IMG/VR virus record: IMGVR_UViG_3300037585_003859
Coordinates: 1-34,147 of that record
Strand: one strand, 5' to 3'
From: a virus
DNA: 34,147 nucleotides
Positions 27,454-33,968 of this stretch are shown in pieces (within the stretch, counting starts at the first letter, position 1; every line of letters starts with the position of its first letter). Under the pieces are notes generated by a model. It saw only the letters and a program-made list of their open reading frames with translations, was not told where the DNA came from and did no database searches. Position numbers and translations under genes: made by a program.

Positions 27454-29460
27454 CTAGAATAGATTTCTATCAAACCATTCATTAGAAGAATTATCTTCTA
27501 ATACTTCTTTAATCTCTGCATTATATAACTCTCTAGTATGAAACATCCCAATCATAAACGCCATAACACGGTCAAAGTTACCTTTATGATTAAACTTTAT
27601 TAATTCCATTAAAAATGCAGGATCATATATTTTATGCAAATTTAAGGTATATTTACCATCTTCTGCTTTAGATCTTGGGGAATTTAACCAATCTCTTATA
27701 TATATTTCACCTTGCCTCTTTCTTGCTTCTGTCATATGCATTCCAAATTGACGTTTTACTGTTTTACTCCGTAGTTCTTTTTTATCTAACATCTCAAATT
27801 CTTCTTGTAACCTGTGTAACTTCCTATGCCTTTTAGCGTATGCTATAACTTCTCCCCTATCATTCTCAAATCCTATTTTACACCCATAATAATCCGCAAG
27901 CATAAATAGGTTTCTATTATATTCATCCTGAGTTGGAGGCCTCCCTACATAAGATGCTACAATAATATCATCAGGTTGAGATATATTATTAGGTCTTTTT
28001 ATTACATATGCAGCTCCTAAAGACATAGAGTCTGCAGATTGATTCTGTCCATATGGGTCATGACAAATTATATACATATTTACAGGAACTTGTTGCTTCT
28101 CGTTTTTATATGGAGATTCATATATAACTATTCCCCCTGTAGTATCATCATCTTTTCTATGGGGATATTTTATAATTTGTCTAAGATCTCCATCTAGTCT
28201 AAATTTGATCTCCTCATTTTTATCATAATATAAACGCCCTATAGTTCCAATAGATTGTAGTTTTTTAGATTTTACTTTATTATACTGTTCTTGTAAAGAT
28301 GCTACATCAAATAGATTAGCTGTTACTTGTAATGTTGCTTCTTGAGGAGAGAAAGGGTGCTCCGCTATATATTGGTCTAATGATTTTGCGTCTGCAGCAC
28401 CCTTTTTCTTTTCCCTCATGTCTGTTTCATATTCTACAGCTCTCCCTGTTATTGAGTTTCCTTGATCGTCTATAAATCCATCTAAATTAGTTTGTATAGG
28501 AATAAAATACCCACATTTAGTACCCATAGATCCTTCATCCCATATATTCTCATATTCCATACAATCATATGCTTCTGGATTGTAGAATATTTCTTCCATC
28601 GCTTCAAAGTCAGCTCCTTCAGTACCCCCAGTTCCAAATGCTACCATAAGACCCAAGGTTTTACTCCCTTGCCTCATTGTAGGCATTGTAACTTCCCAAG
28701 CTTTAAGGAGTCCAGGGAATGATCCAGCTTCTTCAAAGAATACTAGTTCACCCGCCTTTCCCCTCACTTTATCTGGGGCATCTTTTAGTGATACCCCCAT
28801 AATTTGAGATTTTAATCCCATTTCAATTTCTAATCCATTTACTTTCTTTTTATATCCGGACATTTTATGCATTTCTCTATCCTTTAATCTAGGTTGAGCC
28901 CATGCTGTATGATCATCTATAAATGATAAGAACTCCCAAGCTTTAGAAAGTAGCCCATCTCCAATTAAATATTCTTTTTGTGATGCAAATACAAAGTTCT
29001 TTGAATTTTTTATAAAGAAATAATTACGTGCTAACATAGATCCGGCCTTATAAGAGTACCCCTTACGTCTAGCTTTTAATACAATCATATGTTTATTTTG
29101 GGATCTAGCCCTATCTATTTCATGGAAGTATTGATAATCTCCATCATAGAAGCTTGGAAAACTTCTCTCACGTTTAGATTGAATAGTACCATCTGGCATC
29201 TCCTCATCTATAGCTCTATCAATAGGACAATAATTTAAATAAAAATAATGAAAACCAGTTATTTTAAAGTCATCTATAGTATACCCATAGATACAACGTC
29301 TTTTTTCTTCATCCCAATAATCATAGTAATCTTTAGTTCCTGGGAGAGCATGTGTATAAACACCGTCTTTTAAGAATTTAAGAGCTGCTGGTCTCGCTCT
29401 ATTAGTGTTCTTTAGCATCTGTGTTCTTCTTACATTCAAGGAGTTCTTGGCATTTTTCAT
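27454..29460 (-). CDS. terL: Terminase large subunit (ATPase and nuclease)
   Basis: About 668 residues; numbers here count from an in-frame TTG at 29475. ATPase part: Walker A-like KARRKGYSYK (134-143), Walker B ELVFFEEA (243-250) and coupling motif MVAFGTGG (about 278-285). RNase H-type nuclease part: Asp in IICHDPYGQ (~470), acidic cluster in IGFENDRGE (~537) and Asp in DRVMAFMIG (~635). The segment TGFHYFYLNYCPI before the ATPase is typical of Bacteroidetes phage terminases. The protein packages DNA through the portal encoded next. I prefer the ATG at 29460. An ATG at 29418 would cut the overlap with the upstream gene to 17 bases, so the true start is unsettled. Confidence 0.92.
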   Translation of the reverse strand: MKNAKNSLNVRRTQMLKNTNRARPAALKFLKDGVYTHALPGTKDYYDYWDEEKRRCIYGYTIDDFKITGFHYFYLNYCPIDRAIDEEMPDGTIQSKRERSFPSFYDGDYQYFHEIDRARSQNKHMIVLKARRKGYSYKAGSMLARNYFFIKNSKNFVFASQKEYLIGDGLLSKAWEFLSFIDDHTAWAQPRLKDREMHKMSGYKKKVNGLEIEMGLKSQIMGVSLKDAPDKVRGKAGELVFFEEAGSFPGLLKAWEVTMPTMRQGSKTLGLMVAFGTGGTEGADFEAMEEIFYNPEAYDCMEYENIWDEGSMGTKCGYFIPIQTNLDGFIDDQGNSITGRAVEYETDMREKKKGAADAKSLDQYIAEHPFSPQEATLQVTANLFDVASLQEQYNKVKSKKLQSIGTIGRLYYDKNEEIKFRLDGDLRQIIKYPHRKDDDTTGGIVIYESPYKNEKQQVPVNMYIICHDPYGQNQSADSMSLGAAYVIKRPNNISQPDDIIVASYVGRPPTQDEYNRNLFMLADYYGCKIGFENDRGEVIAYAKRHRKLHRLQEEFEMLDKKELRSKTVKRQFGMHMTEARKRQGEIYIRDWLNSPRSKAEDGKYTLNLHKIYDPAFLMELIKFNHKGNFDRVMAFMIGMFHTRELYNAEIKEVLEDNSSNEWFDRNLF

Positions 29461-29677
29461 ATTCCTCCAACTCAATGAAATGGTCTATTATATGATCTAC
29501 TTCCTCATCGCTTATATTTTCATGTAAAAAAGGATTAAAAGGTAAAGGGAAGTCTAAGTCTTCATCACTTTCCTCCATTTCAATATAAACATCATCCAAT
29601 GATATTTTACCTGTTATAACATTATAAGCATTTTCCATCGCTGTATTATATAATTCTAAATCCTCTAAGAAATCCAT
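29402..29677 (-). CDS. Small acidic protein upstream of terminase
   Basis: A 91-residue, very acidic helical protein (YIEMEESDEDLDFPLPFNP, then helices ending KCQELLECKKN). Its ATG overlaps the stop of the preceding gene (TAATG), and its 3' end overlaps the start of terL. No family is recognised. Being acidic, small and adjacent to terL, it could be a packaging accessory, but nothing in the sequence shows DNA binding. Confidence 0.5.
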   Translation of the reverse strand: MDFLEDLELYNTAMENAYNVITGKISLDDVYIEMEESDEDLDFPLPFNPFLHENISDEEVDHIIDHFIELEEYEKCQELLECKKNTDAKEH

Positions 29678-30198
29678 TACATACTATATTTATTTACTTC
29701 AATTCCTCCTCTATTTGTATTAGCAGCTTGCTCTTCCTTCTTAACTATTTCCTCTAATCTTGCTAATCCATCTACTACCTTCCCCATATTTGATAAATTA
29801 GCTATTAGATCTTTTGCATGAAATATAGGTTTACCGTTATCATCCATCATTTGTAAATCTATACTTCTAAAATACTTTTCTAGTTTTACTATTGATTCTT
29901 TAGCTGCTTTTAATAATCTAACAGCTGATGTCTCAATTAATCCTTCATATTTTGTACATGCAGCTAATATTTTACTTGAAGGAACAAATTTACTTTTCTC
30001 GCCAAATATACTATTTTTTACTTCAATACAACGTTGTTCCCATTCATATACAGCAAACGGAGAACGATGATCTACCATAAAGTATATATATGCTAATTCT
30101 TTTCCTTCTAAAGTCTTAAATTCAGGGATAGTCTTAGCATATACTGAACTTACGGCTTTATTATCAACTATAGTTATTAAATCTTGCATTAAACTCAT
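29677..30198 (-). CDS. Conserved-looking helical protein, possible packaging accessory
   Basis: A 173-residue, mostly helical soluble protein. The stretch ELAYIYFMVDHRSPFAVYEWEQR followed by long helices (LLKAAKESIVKLEKYFRSID) resembles small proteins I recall two genes upstream of terL in other Bacteroidetes phages. The gene overlaps its neighbours on both sides (ATGA with the ParB-like gene; TAATG with the 91-aa gene). Size and location would suit a small terminase subunit, but no helix-turn-helix is evident, so I leave it as unknown. Confidence 0.5.
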   Translation of the reverse strand: MSLMQDLITIVDNKAVSSVYAKTIPEFKTLEGKELAYIYFMVDHRSPFAVYEWEQRCIEVKNSIFGEKSKFVPSSKILAACTKYEGLIETSAVRLLKAAKESIVKLEKYFRSIDLQMMDDNGKPIFHAKDLIANLSNMGKVVDGLARLEEIVKKEEQAANTNRGGIEVNKYSM

Positions 30199-30500
30199 TT
30201 TATAATAGATTTTTTATATTCATCTTCAGAAAGTTTACAATATACTGGAACAAGATAGTCTCCTTCATATAATTCTTTTAAAACCTTTAATCTATGGTTT
30301 CCATCTGCTATATAAGGACGAGTATCTCCTTCTCGTTTATATATCCGTATAGCATGTAATAATCCATCCTTTTTAATATCCTCTTTTAATCTGTCCCATT
30401 GATAACCTTTATCATCTGTAGAATCTACAGGAATTAATTCATCAATACGTATAAAGTCAGTTATTTGTCTATATATATTATATTTTATTGTTTTTTTCAT
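30195..30500 (-). CDS. ParB-like N-terminal domain protein
   Basis: A 101-residue protein made of one ParB/sulfiredoxin-type domain: IRIDELIP, then a helix WDRLKEDIKKDGLLHAI, strand IRIYK, the signature YIADGNHRLKVLKEL (DGNHR at 66-70) and strand VPVYCKL. ParB-like domains use the G(E/N)(R/H)R loop to bind nucleotide, and stand-alone phage versions act as DNA-binding or nuclease proteins. There is no helix-turn-helix part, so chromosome-type partitioning is unlikely. It overlaps the end of the HU-like gene and couples (ATGA) to the next gene. Role in packaging or DNA processing is inferred from location before terL. Confidence 0.75.
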   Translation of the reverse strand: MKKTIKYNIYRQITDFIRIDELIPVDSTDDKGYQWDRLKEDIKKDGLLHAIRIYKREGDTRPYIADGNHRLKVLKELYEGDYLVPVYCKLSEDEYKKSIIK

Positions 30501-30699
30501 TTTTAAGTTTTGTAATATATTTTATTCTTCCTTTTTTTACACTAAACTTACCAAAATAAGGGAGACGTATACTTTCAAATTCCCCCTTTTTCATTATAAG
30601 AGCAACATACTTAAATTGATAATCTACAATTTCTTTGATTTTACTTAAAGGTAAATTATATTTATTTGCTAATTTATATATAATTAATTTCTTAGACAT
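30478..30699 (-). CDS. HU/IHF-like DNA-binding protein
   Basis: A 73-residue protein. MSKKLIIYKLANKYN, then KIKEIVDYQFKYVALIMKKGE and IRLPYFGKFSVKKGR match the HU/IHF plan: two dimerising helices, a strand with GEFESIRLPYFGKF, then basic positions. The DNA-clasping beta arm typical of HU (~90 residues) is short or missing, as in phage IHF-like proteins I remember from crAss-like genomes. I chose the ATG at 30699, which matches the family's N-terminus, over an in-frame TTG at 30723. Inferred role: bending or compacting phage DNA, or assisting terminase at the packaging site. Confidence 0.7.
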   Translation of the reverse strand: MSKKLIIYKLANKYNLPLSKIKEIVDYQFKYVALIMKKGEFESIRLPYFGKFSVKKGRIKYITKLKNEKNNKI

Positions 30700-31201
30700 T
30701 CTTAGAGTTAGGAACCTCTTCAAACTTAGTATATTCTGTTTCTTTCTCTTTTTTATATGCAGCTATTTCTTCCTTAGATATAGTAACTGCATTATCCCCA
30801 GTTTCGTGACGTTTCTTTGTTAGAAGTTCTCTTTCTATTGCAGCGTCAGCTTCAGCTTTTAAGTGTTCATCACGATGCTTTCTTTCCGCATTTGTTTTAG
30901 GTTTTAAATCTTGAGGCTTCCATCTTTGAGGATCATCTGGACAAGTAGTTGTTCTCCACTTTGCTTTATGCTCTACCATGCACCCACATTTACCGCATCT
31001 CATATGTTTCTTTATTATATGTGGGCAATTGTTACATGCAGTTAATCTCTCTATATAATCGGCAGGACTTGTAGCGGGAGCTCCTTCTGCAACCCATTTA
31101 CTTAAGTCTTTCCCAAAACTTTTTATCATACTCATCATTGAGGGTGGTTTCACCTCTTCTGCTCCTTTTGGAGCTTCTGGTTGTTGTTTATTTTCTTCCA
31201 T
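30692..31201 (-). CDS. Zinc-ribbon protein with flanking helical regions
   Basis: A 169-residue protein. A Pro/Glu-rich start is followed by MIKSFGKDLSKWVAEGAP. The metal site then has cysteines at 56 and 59 (CNNCP), 69, 72 and 74 (RCGKCGC) and 87 (CPDD), followed by RW. A long Lys/Glu helix fills the C-terminus. Phage and flavobacterial proteins with a CxxC...CxxCGC...CP...W arrangement are common but mostly uncharacterised. The zinc site could bind nucleic acid or protein. Its ATG overlaps the stop of the 39-codon gene. Confidence 0.7.
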   Translation of the reverse strand: MEENKQQPEAPKGAEEVKPPSMMSMIKSFGKDLSKWVAEGAPATSPADYIERLTACNNCPHIIKKHMRCGKCGCMVEHKAKWRTTTCPDDPQRWKPQDLKPKTNAERKHRDEHLKAEADAAIERELLTKKRHETGDNAVTISKEEIAAYKKEKETEYTKFEEVPNSKNV

Positions 31202-31320
31202 TATACTATAAAATCTATGTTCATTGTTAAATAAGTTCCTTCTATATCTTGAAATATTACTATTTTATAAATATCTATTTCAAATTCTGTTATTACTAAA
31301 TGTTTAATTCTATCAGACAT
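31201..31320 (-). CDS. 39-residue protein, overlapping both neighbours
   Basis: A short frame starting MSDRIKHLVITEFEID and ending NIDFIV. Its ATG lies 8 bases inside the end of the winged-helix gene, and its TAA overlaps the ATG of the zinc-ribbon gene (TAATG). It exactly fills what would otherwise be the only gap in this operon. Predicted content is two or three strands. The tight coupling on both sides supports a real translated gene; its function is unknown. Confidence 0.6.
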   Translation of the reverse strand: MSDRIKHLVITEFEIDIYKIVIFQDIEGTYLTMNIDFIV

Positions 31321-31648
31321 CTCTAGCTATAGTTATTTCTACTACTTCCGTGTCTGGAGTTAGCATAGGGTTTAACTTGTAAATACCTCCTGTTTTAGTT
31401 ACCGCTCCTTTATCTTTATACTTCTTAATATAATTATTTAAAGTATTAGGATCTTTTATCCCCAATATACGTGCAACGTCTTTCTTATTTCCAACACTAC
31501 ACAGATTATTCTCCTCTTTTATAATTTGTACATCTATAAATTGAGCTAGAATACTTAGTTCTTTATTAGTTAGATCAAATATACCATTCCATATTTGTAA
31601 GTATTTATAAGTACTATCTATACTAACTGTTATTTTACGTTTTATCAT
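31313..31648 (-). CDS. Winged-helix DNA-binding protein
   Basis: A 111-residue protein. The segment FDLTNKELSILAQFIDV is followed by KKDVARILGIKDPNTLNNYIKKYKDKGAV and GGIYKLNPML. This is a helix-turn-helix whose recognition helix is near NTLNNYIKKYK, followed by a wing. Such small wHTH proteins in phages act as transcription or replication regulators. It is embedded in an overlapping cluster headed by the GroES-like gene, so it should be made at the same time as packaging genes. A late-gene regulator is possible; the target is unknown. Confidence 0.6.
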   Translation of the reverse strand: MIKRKITVSIDSTYKYLQIWNGIFDLTNKELSILAQFIDVQIIKEENNLCSVGNKKDVARILGIKDPNTLNNYIKKYKDKGAVTKTGGIYKLNPMLTPDTEVVEITIARDV

Positions 31649-31844
31649 TTTCTAATATTTTTATCAAAGCATTTCTATTATGTAAAGGTCTTGCGTTCTT
31701 ACCTCTATGTAAATTATCAGCATAATACTCTGATGGTTTATAAATTTGTTTTACTTCCCTAACCTTACCGTTCTTAGTATATTTCACAATCCATCGTGTA
31801 TCAGAAGATATATCGGCTCTCTTAAGGTGTGTTAAATAGCTCAT
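31635..31844 (-). CDS. Small basic protein of unknown function
   Basis: A 69-residue basic protein (WIVKYTKNGKVREVKQIYKP, then NLHRGKNARPLHNRNALIK). It overlaps its upstream neighbour by 4 bases (ATGA) and its downstream one by 14. The strand-turn-strand with many Lys/Arg suggests nucleic-acid contact, but no family is recognised. Confidence 0.5.
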   Translation of the reverse strand: MSYLTHLKRADISSDTRWIVKYTKNGKVREVKQIYKPSEYYADNLHRGKNARPLHNRNALIKILENDKT

Positions 31845-32035
31845 AGTGTGAATTTTTTATGGGTGTTCCCCGTTATTAAACAAATGTAACTATCTTCTGT
31901 AGTAAATAATCTTCTTCTACATTTACTATTATGAAATCCTAATCTATGTCTTATATATCTGAATAGACGTTGATAAACCAATGCCTTATAATAATGTTTA
32001 TTCTTCATTAAATTGTATTTTGATTCTATTATCAT
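31841..32035 (-). CDS. Small basic protein of unknown function
   Basis: Up to 64 residues, very basic (YRLFRYIRHRLGFHNSKCRRRLF in part). Starting at 32035 it overlaps the previous gene by 38 bases. An internal ATG at 32008 (MKNKHYYKALVYQ) would reduce this to 11 bases and is equally likely. It has Arg-rich helices and two cysteines. No function is assigned. The coupled overlap with the next gene (ATGA) supports expression. Confidence 0.45.
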   Translation of the reverse strand: MIIESKYNLMKNKHYYKALVYQRLFRYIRHRLGFHNSKCRRRLFTTEDSYICLITGNTHKKFTL

Positions 32036-32243
32036 CTTCTATTACGATCTTAGATCGTGAAGATTGTCTATTAAACGATTCTATATGCTCAGTTAGATCT
32101 AATTGATTGTGAATAAAAGATAGGAATACTTGAATCTCTTTAGAAGCCTTATTAGTACTATTTTTAATTGCAGCAGCACTTATAGAGGAGTCTAATAAAG
32201 CTTGAAAGTCTTCTATAGATATAGAGACAGTTCCTTTTACCAC
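31998..32243 (-). CDS. Small helical protein, GTG start
   Basis: An 81-residue protein whose only plausible start is a GTG at 32243, overlapping the end of the GroES-like gene by 7 bases. It begins with a strand (VKGTVSISIEDFQALLD), continues with an Ala/Ser-rich helix and a second helix (IQVFLSFIHNQLDLTEHIES), and ends in a charged strand (SKIVIEDDNRIKIQF). No family is recognised. The GTG start and overlap suggest translation coupled to the chaperonin gene. Confidence 0.45.
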   Translation of the reverse strand: MVKGTVSISIEDFQALLDSSISAAAIKNSTNKASKEIQVFLSFIHNQLDLTEHIESFNRQSSRSKIVIEDDNRIKIQFNEE

Positions 32244-32506
32244 TTCCCTAAAACTTGGTGTTCTCCTACTAATAAGTAATCTTTCTCCTCAATCCTAGCT
32301 TTGATAGCTTCAGATCTAGGATCTACCATTACAGTGTCTCCCTTTTTAACGAAGATAGTGGTAGGACCTACTTCTAGTACGTCTAGTACATTAGACTTTT
32401 TAGCGTTTTCTGCAGCCGTAGTCTCATCTAAGATAATACCTGATTCTGTTTTGTCTATTGTTGGGTCTGGAAGGACTATCCAGTTTCCATTGGGTTTGAA
32501 TTGCAT
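32237..32506 (-). CDS. GroES-like co-chaperonin
   Basis: An 89-residue cpn10-fold protein. NWIVLPDP opens the barrel. TESGIILDETT (20-30) is the mobile loop, with GIIL in place of the host GIVL/GIVI that contacts GroEL. VLDVLEVGP, VKKGDTVMVDP and KDYLLVGEHQVLG complete the strands; the last matches the conserved C-terminal GroES pattern. Phage versions (T4 gp31 is the classic) replace host GroES so that GroEL can enclose a large capsid protein. No groEL is nearby, so it must use the host chamber. It heads an operon with its own near-consensus promoter 23 bases upstream. Confidence 0.85.
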   Translation of the reverse strand: MQFKPNGNWIVLPDPTIDKTESGIILDETTAAENAKKSNVLDVLEVGPTTIFVKKGDTVMVDPRSEAIKARIEEKDYLLVGEHQVLGKW

Positions 32507-32528
32507 AATTTATATATTTTAGTTTGTG

Positions 32529-32561
32529 CAAATATATAAATTATTTCTTTATACTCCCAAA
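32529..32561 (-). promoter_or_regulatory. Bacteroidetes-type promoter of the GroES operon
   Basis: On the minus strand, TTTG (32558-32561) and TATATTTG (32529-32536) are separated by 21 bases, matching the -33 TTTG and -7 TAnnTTTG consensus exactly. Predicted transcription begins near 32522, giving a leader of about 15 bases. It lies just past the terminator of the preceding unit, so the operon starts afresh here. Confidence 0.8.
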
Positions 32562-32585
32562 TGTTTTTAAATGTTTTTTTTAATT

Positions 32586-32622
32586 TAAATAAAAATGGGT
32601 AGTAAATTACTTTACCACCCAT
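32586..32622 (-). terminator. Intrinsic terminator of the 280-aa structural gene
   Basis: On the minus strand, ATGGGTGGTAAA and TTTACTACCCAT form a 12-bp stem (one G-U pair) around a GTAA tetraloop, followed by TTTTTATTT. It lies about 33 bases after the stop of the 280-aa gene and before the promoter at 32529-32561. It closes a single-gene transcription unit. Confidence 0.88.
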
Positions 32623-32624
32623 CT

Positions 32625-32654
32625 TATATTAATCTTTATTAATCTTTATTAATC
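32625..32654 (-). repeat. Three tandem 10-bp units after a stop codon
   Basis: GATTAATAAA occurs twice exactly and once as GATTAATATA, directly after the stop of the 280-aa gene. Each unit carries extra stop codons in several frames. Probably slippage-derived spacer, possibly insulating against read-through translation. Confidence 0.7.
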
Positions 32655-33497
32655 TTATCCATTCATACTTACTGCAGTTGTATCACTCTTAGTTACTCTA
32701 GCGTACCAGTAATTAGAATCAGATACAAAGTCTATCCATTCACCTCCTAAAGAAGAAGCTTCTATTGTAACATTATCAGCACCAATATTATCAGCACCCA
32801 AACTACCTCCGGTGAACGTTCCGTCAGCGGCTAATGTGCCGTCATTAACACTCATTCCGGCCGAGACAACAACGGCTGTATTACCCACGCCACCGTCAGT
32901 GTTTTGAGTCAGTATAAAGCTGGACTCAGAAGTATAAGATGCAGGAGTGAGTGTCATCTTCAACGCACCGTCAGCTCGGGCTGCTTCTAGTGCAATATGC
33001 AGTGCTTGCGTAGCTTTCGCAGCTGTATCGGCCCCTACGGTACCAAAAGTCCATGCATAAGTAGAAACTTTCGTTGGAGCTTGGTTATAGTTGGCACCTG
33101 AATTCGTAGTGAATGTTATTGTTTGCCCATCTGCAGCATTAATCACAGAAAATACTGTTCCGTTTTCATCCTCTAGAGCAGCGGTGCCTTCTATTTTGGC
33201 GGTGGCTGCACTATTTGTTCCACCAACTGCATGTGTTACTATAGTATCATTTCCCCCAGCACTAGTAATAACTGCATCACCAGTTCCTGAAGGTGACTTT
33301 GTATTAATAAACTGAAAGTTCAATCCTAACTGTGGTGCTGGTAATGTAATAGCTATGTCTGTACTCCCTGTTATAGCTAAAAATATTGTCTCACCTGACA
33401 TATGTGGTTCTAAAACTATGTCTTCGTTAATTATAGATCTTGTGTAAGGTACATTACTACCTCTCTCTATAACGTTTAAATCTTTATAAATTCCCAT
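32655..33497 (-). CDS. Decoration or head-fibre-like virion protein
   Basis: A 280-residue, Thr/Ala/Gly-rich beta protein. Residues 25-65 (LEPHMSGETIFLAITG, then ITLPAPQLGLNFQFIN) and the end (GGEWIDFVSDSNYWYARVTKS) are patterns common in decoration proteins of uncultured marine phages. The middle (about 105-215) has TITFTT, an Ala-rich helix ATQALHIALEAARADGAL and FILTQNTDGGVGNTAV, the same plan as in the 307-aa protein at 2370-3293. It is transcribed alone, with its own promoter, long leader and terminator, which suggests strong or separately timed expression. Its base composition is visibly richer in G and C than neighbouring genes. Location in the virion is inferred. Confidence 0.6.
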   Translation of the reverse strand: MGIYKDLNVIERGSNVPYTRSIINEDIVLEPHMSGETIFLAITGSTDIAITLPAPQLGLNFQFINTKSPSGTGDAVITSAGGNDTIVTHAVGGTNSAATAKIEGTAALEDENGTVFSVINAADGQTITFTTNSGANYNQAPTKVSTYAWTFGTVGADTAAKATQALHIALEAARADGALKMTLTPASYTSESSFILTQNTDGGVGNTAVVVSAGMSVNDGTLAADGTFTGGSLGADNIGADNVTIEASSLGGEWIDFVSDSNYWYARVTKSDTTAVSMNG

Positions 33498-33784
33498 TGT
33501 ATTTTATTCTTTTAAATTAATATCTCCCAAGAAGGCATAACTTTCCCCCTTATGGTTTATTTTTCAAGTTTGGATTTCACTCTAGCAGTTCTCCCATTTT
33601 ACTCTGGGGACCCAAGGATACTAAAACTGGTGTTACTTCACCGCACTTACCTGTGTGCTTATTGTACCCTAACTATAGCTTATACACTACTCTTTCGCAA
33701 CTACCGGAGAAAACTCTATCTCTATTTAAGACTACAATCCGATGTCTTTTCCCTTTTTTGGTTACCGAGGGATGAATATTGTTG
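33498..33784 (-). ncRNA. Long structured mRNA leader of the 280-aa gene
   Basis: About 285 non-coding bases lie between the predicted start (~33784) and the ATG at 33497, richer in G+C than the surrounding DNA. Short stems on the minus strand include AAGAC/GTCTT, GCAC/GTGC, GGTG/CACC, CCCA/TGGG and an outer CAGTT/AACTG enclosing the last. An eight-codon frame (MPSWEILI, 33512-33538) ends 14 bases before the gene start. No tRNA, tmRNA, known riboswitch or ribozyme core was recognised. The plus-strand frame across it is probably chance. It may be a cis-acting regulatory RNA. Confidence 0.45.
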
Positions 33785-33789
33785 CGGTG

Positions 33790-33822
33790 CAAAGATAAAA
33801 CAAAATAATTGACATAAAAAAA
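33790..33822 (-). promoter_or_regulatory. Promoter of the decoration-like gene
   Basis: TATCTTTG (33790-33797, minus strand) is a full match to the TAnnTTTG -7 box and is followed by CACCGC, a context frequent at Bacteroidetes starts. At the 21-base spacing the -33 position reads TTTT rather than TTTG, inside a T-rich run. Predicted start is near 33784. Confidence 0.65.
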
Positions 33823-33896
33823 TAAATTGGGAAAAAAATTTTTTAGGGGTTTTTGTGAGAGTGAGAAGGTATTTGGAAAGTCACCCTACCTACTTC

Positions 33897-33934
33897 TTTC
33901 ATCTCAACCACCCCCGGGTGTGATATTTGAGATG
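33897..33934 (+). promoter_or_regulatory. Rightward promoter overlapped by a nested palindrome (putative operator)
   Basis: TTTC (33897-33900) and GATATTTG (33922-33929) are one mismatch each from the -33 and -7 boxes, with the same 21-base spacer as the GroES promoter. An 8-bp inverted repeat CATCTCAA (33900-33907) / TTGAGATG (33927-33934) covers both boxes, and a second one, CACCC/GGGTG (33909-33920), lies in the spacer. The start would fall near 33936, about 33 bases before the ATG at 33969. The layout is that of a repressor-controlled early promoter; alternatively the repeat folds as an RNA hairpin. Confidence 0.5.
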
Positions 33935-33968
33935 TTTAATAAATTTATTAATTAATACCTACACAACA

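Noticed and set aside
29461-29475. TTG start codon for the large terminase
   Set aside because: A nearby in-frame ATG (29460) exists and TTG would extend the overlap with the upstream gene; 29418 remains an alternative.
33498-33784. tRNA, tmRNA, hammerhead ribozyme or other known RNA in the leader
   Set aside because: No T-loop GGTTCRA with matching acceptor arms, no tmRNA ends and no CTGANGA ribozyme core were found on either strand.
33552-33812. 86-residue plus-strand frame in the control region
   Set aside because: It lies opposite a leader with a good minus-strand promoter, has no Bacteroidetes promoter of its own, a composition unlike neighbouring proteins (many Leu/Tyr/Arg) and no recognisable motif.
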